Source of the DNA: Olivibacter sitiensis DSM 17696
GTDB lineage: Bacteria > Bacteroidota > Bacteroidia > Sphingobacteriales > Sphingobacteriaceae
Assembly (NCBI RefSeq): GCF_000427965.1
Contig: NZ_ATZA01000019.1
Span: 20,575 to 84,574 of the forward strand
DNA length: 64,000 bases
Direction: 5' to 3'
A program made the translations under genes and the position numbers. Shown here in pieces: positions 63,719 to 64,000 of the stretch (positions are counted from its first letter, which is position 1; each line of letters begins with the position of its first letter). The notes below the pieces were generated by a model. It was not told the DNA's origin. It saw only the letters and a program-made list of their open reading frames with translations, and did no database searches.

Positions 63719-63958
63719 ATGCTCACCATCACCACCCCTGCCCTACTGTTTCCGGCCATCAGCCTCATTATGTTGGCCTATACCAATCGTTTCCTAGCGT
63801 TGGCCAGTTTGGTGAGAAGTCTGCATGCCAAGTTTGAGGAGAATAAGGAAAGCGGCATTCTACAGGGACAAATAAAAAACTTGCGCTATCGGCTGAGGTT
63901 GATAAAAAATATCACTACCAAACGGATAAACTTAAAAACAGGCAATAAACTCACTTAA
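63719..63958 (+). CDS. DUF2721-like protein, shortened
   Basis: A 79-residue product. The N-terminus, with TTPALLFPAISLIMLAYTNR and FLALASLVRSLHAKFEE, is typical of DUF2721 membrane proteins, followed by the linker QIKNLRYRLRLIKN. Full-length members are roughly twice as long and continue with two more helices. Here the frame ends in a polar tail (TTKRINLKTGNKLT), and none of the three frames to the window end encodes a helix. It therefore looks truncated, although it has a good promoter. Confidence 0.6.
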   Translation: MLTITTPALLFPAISLIMLAYTNRFLALASLVRSLHAKFEENKESGILQGQIKNLRYRLRLIKNITTKRINLKTGNKLT

Positions 63959-64000
63959 CTTACTGATTATCAGTAAATATTTTCATTAGATAAAAAAGCC

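Overview
The window comes from a Bacteroidota chromosome, most likely a member of the Sphingobacteriales; genus not assigned. The signs are: a fused SecDF; an IspG with a large insert; a TonB with the Bacteroidota N-terminus; DUF4199, DUF6169, DUF6588 and DUF6965 proteins; SpmA-SpmB and beta-barrel families typical of the phylum; and repeated use of the Bacteroidota promoter (TTTG or TTG, about 19 bp, TAnnTTTG). There are no rRNA or tRNA genes, no CRISPR array, no transposase and no prophage. It is mainly housekeeping DNA with many single genes and short operons.

Layout. 1-1063: end of a secreted-protein gene (cut by the window edge) and a small-protein/DUF6169 pair whose second gene is frameshifted. 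1150-5415: glycosylasparaginase, cutC, and a sugar porter/fructokinase operon. 5757-8751: secreted subtilase, YwbE, and two divergent orphan receivers. 8757-14028: a six-gene minus-strand run from a dihydroorotase-like protein, through an acidic unknown and two DUF4199 proteins, to two GT2 glycosyltransferases. 14650-16111: HD hydrolase and YitT. 16153-18973: a histidine kinase, receiver and receiver-cyclase operon. 19183-24706: DUF6588 protein, ABC exporter, porin-like protein and a GH109-like oxidoreductase. 24774-24978: a patch of interspersed repeats. 25029-33777: PoxB, amidase, IspG, TonB, Lpd and SpmAB. 34029-38887: DUF4143 ATPase, mgsA, coaA, FUSC, a lipoprotein and YjbQ. 38891-43075: DUF6965, cmk, a DUF3472 protein, two thioredoxin-fold proteins and a small unknown. 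43147-49420: beta-barrel protein, M1 peptidase, thyA and folA. 49639-57119: secDF, GH43 and the thrS-infC-rpmI-rplT operon. 57344-64000: CheB, mnmA, topA, a conserved unknown, a GAF histidine kinase and a shortened DUF2721 gene.

How the genes work together. Nucleotide metabolism and folate (thyA-folA, cmk), translation (thrS-infC-rpmI-rplT, mnmA), envelope biogenesis (GT2 pair, amidase, secDF, TonB, beta-barrels) and glycan or amino-sugar use (glycosylasparaginase, GH109-like, GH43, DUF3472, sugar porter with fructokinase) are all represented. Signalling is rich: two histidine kinases, three single receivers, one receiver-cyclase and a lone CheB domain.

The points most worth checking are: (i) three gene-free terminator hairpins with a CCCC loop, one with a near-ideal promoter, which look like a small-RNA family; (ii) the pyrC-like protein, which has lost the dihydroorotase metal ligands and catalytic Asp; (iii) the DUF6169 gene broken at an in-frame U7 slippery heptamer; (iv) the kinase/receiver/receiver-cyclase operon. 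All calls are from reading the sequence; no database search was possible.
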